Below are positions 61,730 to 64,000 of a stretch of DNA of 64,000 nt, piece after piece. The stretch spans positions 1,426,001 to 1,490,000 of the forward strand of contig NZ_JABBFX010000001.1 in the NCBI RefSeq assembly GCF_012927085.1. The letters run 5' to 3'. Source of the DNA: Ramlibacter agri (GTDB taxonomy: Bacteria > Pseudomonadota > Gammaproteobacteria > Burkholderiales > Burkholderiaceae_C). Each line of letters begins with the position of its first letter. Position 1 is the first letter of the stretch. Both the position numbers and the translations under genes were made by a program. The notes under the pieces are model-generated. The model did not search any database. It was not told where the DNA came from and saw nothing but the letters and a program-made list of their open reading frames with translations.

Positions 61730-62887
61730 ATGGCCGAACTTCTCGACCGACTGCAGCGCGCCGAACTGCCGGCCGCGGCCCAGGCCTTCCGCGCGGAGGT
61801 GAAGGACTTCATCGCGCGCGAAATGCCGCCTCTGGGCGCGGACGTGCGGGCCCGGTCCTGGATGGGGTTCGACGCGGCCTTCAGCCGCAAGCTCGCCGCA
61901 CGCGGCTGGGTCGGCGTGACCTTGCCCAAGGCCTACGGCGGCGCCGAACTGGACGCCTTTCGCCGCTTCGTGCTGGTGGAGGAGCTGCTGGCCGTCGGCG
62001 CGCCGGTGGCCGCGCACTGGATCGCGGACCGCCAGAGCGGGCCCCTGATCAACAAGTTCGGCAGCGAAGCGCAGAAGCAGAGCTACCTGCCGCGCATCTG
62101 CCGCGCCGAGGTCTTCTTCTGCATCGGCATGAGCGAACCCAACTCCGGCTCGGACCTCGCGAGCATCGGCACGCGCGCGGTGCGCACCGAGCGCGGCTGG
62201 GTGCTGAACGGCCGCAAGATCTGGACGACCAACGCTGACAAGTGCGACTACAGCATCGCGCTGGTCCGCACCTCGGGCCTGCCGGCCGACCGGCAGGCGG
62301 GGCTGTCGCAGTTCATCGTCGATTTGCGGCTGCCCGGCGTGACGGTGCGGCCCATCGTGGACCTGAGCGGCGACGCGCACTTCAGCGAGATGTTCTTCGA
62401 CGACGTGCTGCTCGCCGGCGACGCGCTCATCGGCCAGGAAGGCCAGGGCTGGCAGCAGGTCAACGCCGAACTCGCGTTCGAGCGCAGCGGGCCGGAGCGC
62501 CTTTACTCCAGCGTCGTTCTGGTCGATGCGTGGATCCGCTGGATGCGCCGCAACGGGCAGATCGAGCAGCATGCCGAAACGCTGGGCCGCCTGCTGGCGC
62601 ACCTGGCCACCTTGCGGCAGATGTCCATCGCCGTCACTGCGAAGCTGGCCGCCGGCGAGAGCCCGCTGGTCGAGGCAGCGCTCGTGAAGGAGCTGGGGAC
62701 GACCTACGAGCAGGAGATCCCTTCGATCGTCGAAGCGGCCTTGGGCGCATCGCCCGGCCAGCCGGCCGACCCCGAGCTGCTGCGCGCCGCCGCCTACCTG
62801 AGCCACATGGCGCCCACCTTCTCGCTGCGTGGCGGCACCCGCGAGATCCTGCGCGGCATGATCGCGCGCGGCCTCGGCCTGCGCTAG
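61730..62887 (+). CDS. Acyl-CoA dehydrogenase
   Basis: 385 residues starting 3 nt after the previous stop. LAARGWVGVTLPKAYGGAELDAFRRFVLVEELLA, FFCIGMSEPNSGSDLASIGTRAVRTERGWVLNGRKIWTT and GGTREILRGMIARGLGLR are standard. A flavin enzyme of alpha-beta desaturation. It forms a pair with the next gene, a common two-subunit arrangement in Burkholderiales. Confidence 0.93.
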   Translation: MAELLDRLQRAELPAAAQAFRAEVKDFIAREMPPLGADVRARSWMGFDAAFSRKLAARGWVGVTLPKAYGGAELDAFRRFVLVEELLAVGAPVAAHWIADRQSGPLINKFGSEAQKQSYLPRICRAEVFFCIGMSEPNSGSDLASIGTRAVRTERGWVLNGRKIWTTNADKCDYSIALVRTSGLPADRQAGLSQFIVDLRLPGVTVRPIVDLSGDAHFSEMFFDDVLLAGDALIGQEGQGWQQVNAELAFERSGPERLYSSVVLVDAWIRWMRRNGQIEQHAETLGRLLAHLATLRQMSIAVTAKLAAGESPLVEAALVKELGTTYEQEIPSIVEAALGASPGQPADPELLRAAAYLSHMAPTFSLRGGTREILRGMIARGLGLR

Positions 62888-62898
62888 GAGACACGCGA

Positions 62899-63888
62899 AT
62901 GTTTGCCGAAGCCATCGCATCGCTGCTGCAGGACCGCTGCACGCCGCAGGCCGTCCGCGCCATCGAGCAGGGCGGCTCGCCGGCCGCCCTGTCCGCTGCC
63001 CTGGAGGAATCGGGCTTCCATGAACTGCTGGCGCCCGAGGATGCGGGAGGCGGTGGGGCCAGCTGGCCGGACTTCCACCGCGTCATCGAACTCTGTGGCG
63101 CGCATGCGCTGCCGCTGCCGCTGGCGCAGACCATGGCCGCCCGCGCGGTCGTGCGCGCGCAGCCGCTGCCCAATGGCTGGATCACCTTCGCGCCCTGGCT
63201 GGTGCGCGAAGCCGATGGTTCGCTGCGCGCCGGCCAGGTGCCGTTCGGCCGCACGGCGTCGCATGTGGTCGGCATGGCGGGCGATGTGGCCTTGTTGTTG
63301 CCGGTAGCGGACGCGCGCATGGAAGCGAACGGCGTGTACGGCAGCCTGGCGGCCTCCTTGCGCTGGGAGCCCGACGCCGGCACAGCGCTGGACGTGACGC
63401 TGCCGGCCGCGCGGCTGCAAGGCCTGGCGGCGGCGATCCACGCTTCGCTGCTGAGTGGCGCGATGAAGAAGGTGTTCGACCTGGCCATGGGCTACGCCAA
63501 CGAGCGCGCCCAGTTCGGCAAGCCGATCGGCAAGTTCCAGGCCATCCAGCATCAATTGAGCGTGATGGCCGAACACGTCGCGGCCGCGGCTATCGCGGCG
63601 GAGGCGGCGTACCACACGGAAGACCAGGGCCTGCCTGCGTACGCCGCCTGCGCGGTGGCGAAGGCGCGCACCAGCGAGGCCGCGCAGCTGGTCGCCTCGA
63701 CCGCCCACGCGGTGCACGGCGCGATCGGCGTGACCGAGGAGTACGACCTGCAGCTGTACACCCGCCGCCTGCACGAATGGCGCATGGCCGACGGCTCGGA
63801 GACGTACTGGCACCGCGCGCTGGGCGCGCTGTGCGTGCAGCGCAGCGACGCATTGTTCGTGGATCTCGCGCGCGAAGTGTTCGCGTAG
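62899..63888 (+). CDS. Acyl-CoA dehydrogenase, second (short) subunit
   Basis: 329 residues, shorter than typical. AALEESGFHELLAPEDAGGGGASW, then FDLAMGYANERAQFGKPIGKFQAIQHQL and AVHGAIGVTEEYDLQLYTRRL. The middle beta domain is reduced. Paired ACADs like this often form heteromers in which only one subunit is canonical. Confidence 0.88.
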   Translation: MFAEAIASLLQDRCTPQAVRAIEQGGSPAALSAALEESGFHELLAPEDAGGGGASWPDFHRVIELCGAHALPLPLAQTMAARAVVRAQPLPNGWITFAPWLVREADGSLRAGQVPFGRTASHVVGMAGDVALLLPVADARMEANGVYGSLAASLRWEPDAGTALDVTLPAARLQGLAAAIHASLLSGAMKKVFDLAMGYANERAQFGKPIGKFQAIQHQLSVMAEHVAAAAIAAEAAYHTEDQGLPAYAACAVAKARTSEAAQLVASTAHAVHGAIGVTEEYDLQLYTRRLHEWRMADGSETYWHRALGALCVQRSDALFVDLAREVFA

Positions 63889-63916
63889 TTGCAAGAACAT
63901 TCCAAAGGAGACATCG

Positions 63917-64000
63917 ATGAATCGCATGACCCGCCGCGCGCTTGCCGGCATTGCAATCGCTTTCGCGGCAGCCACGGCCGGCGCGCAGCAGTACCCCAGC
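63917..64000 (+). CDS. Tripartite tricarboxylate transporter (Bug-family) receptor, start only
   Basis: Begins MNRMTRRALAGIAIAFAAATAGAQQYPS, with AAAGGAGAC upstream. An Arg-containing leader with an Ala-rich core and cleavage near GAQ, followed by YPS, is typical of Bug receptors next to catabolic genes in Burkholderiales. Only 28 codons are inside the window, so the family call is provisional. Confidence 0.6.
   Translation, partial: MNRMTRRALAGIAIAFAAATAGAQQYPS

Noticed and set aside
60713..62920. 735-codon minus-strand frame opposite the catabolic operon
   Set aside because: Antisense shadow of well-supported CoA-transferase, hydratase and dehydrogenase genes.

Overview
The window comes from a high-GC betaproteobacterium. 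The closest overall fit is a Comamonadaceae-type Burkholderiales (Ramlibacter/Variovorax-like), judged from gene order and protein flavour, with no search run. Two chromosomal backbone blocks are visible. The first is gmk-rpoZ-spoT (1-1.7 kb, minus) with yicC (30.1-31.0 kb, minus) and a divergent Ser/Thr kinase-PP2C-rph-rdgB-hemW run (31.1-35.6 kb, plus), followed by a putative-Ig lipoprotein and tRNA-Ser(UGA). The second is a LysR regulator with a CoA-transferase/enoyl-CoA hydratase/two acyl-CoA dehydrogenases/Bug-receptor catabolic operon (58.7-64 kb).

Two mobile islands interrupt this backbone. Island 1 (about 1.7-30.1 kb) splits the yicC-gmk operon. Its right end rebuilds the YicC C-terminus with different synonymous codons, and the displaced native yicC 3' end still sits in front of gmk, so this is site-specific insertion into the 3' end of yicC. 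No integrase remains. From left to right it holds: a promoter, a structured ncRNA and an Abi_2/HEPN gene; a tightly coupled three-gene cassette (two-cluster radical-SAM methylthiotransferase-like enzyme, DEDD exonuclease, small P-loop kinase); a scrambled IS zone (IS5 halves, IS66 fragment, intact IS3) surrounding a secreted Cys-rich protein that resembles aerolysin/ETX-MTX2 toxins; an 11-gene type II secretion/MSHA-like operon; and, divergent from it, two Sec-signal YD-repeat (RHS) proteins, a 4-TM putative immunity protein, an orphan RHS tip with an HExxH motif and a further putative immunity gene. A truncated primase-like ATPase gene closes the island.

Island 2 (37,167-58,679) is bounded by a 16-bp direct repeat of the tRNA-Ser 3' end and encodes a tyrosine integrase next to its right end. 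It carries small regulatory and replication genes, with an O-like replication protein whose gene contains iterons. It also has terminase small and large subunits, a short tape-measure/lysozyme-like protein, a tail fibre and its chaperone. I see no portal, major capsid, head-tail connector or sheath/tube gene. It is therefore either a decayed prophage or a satellite-like element. Its cargo includes an HslV-like Thr-protease candidate beside the tRNA and several small membrane proteins.

The strongest candidates for undescribed biology are the methylthiotransferase-exonuclease-kinase cassette next to the Abi/ncRNA module, and the physical pairing of a dedicated T2SS-like machine with Sec-type RHS toxins plus an aerolysin-like protein.
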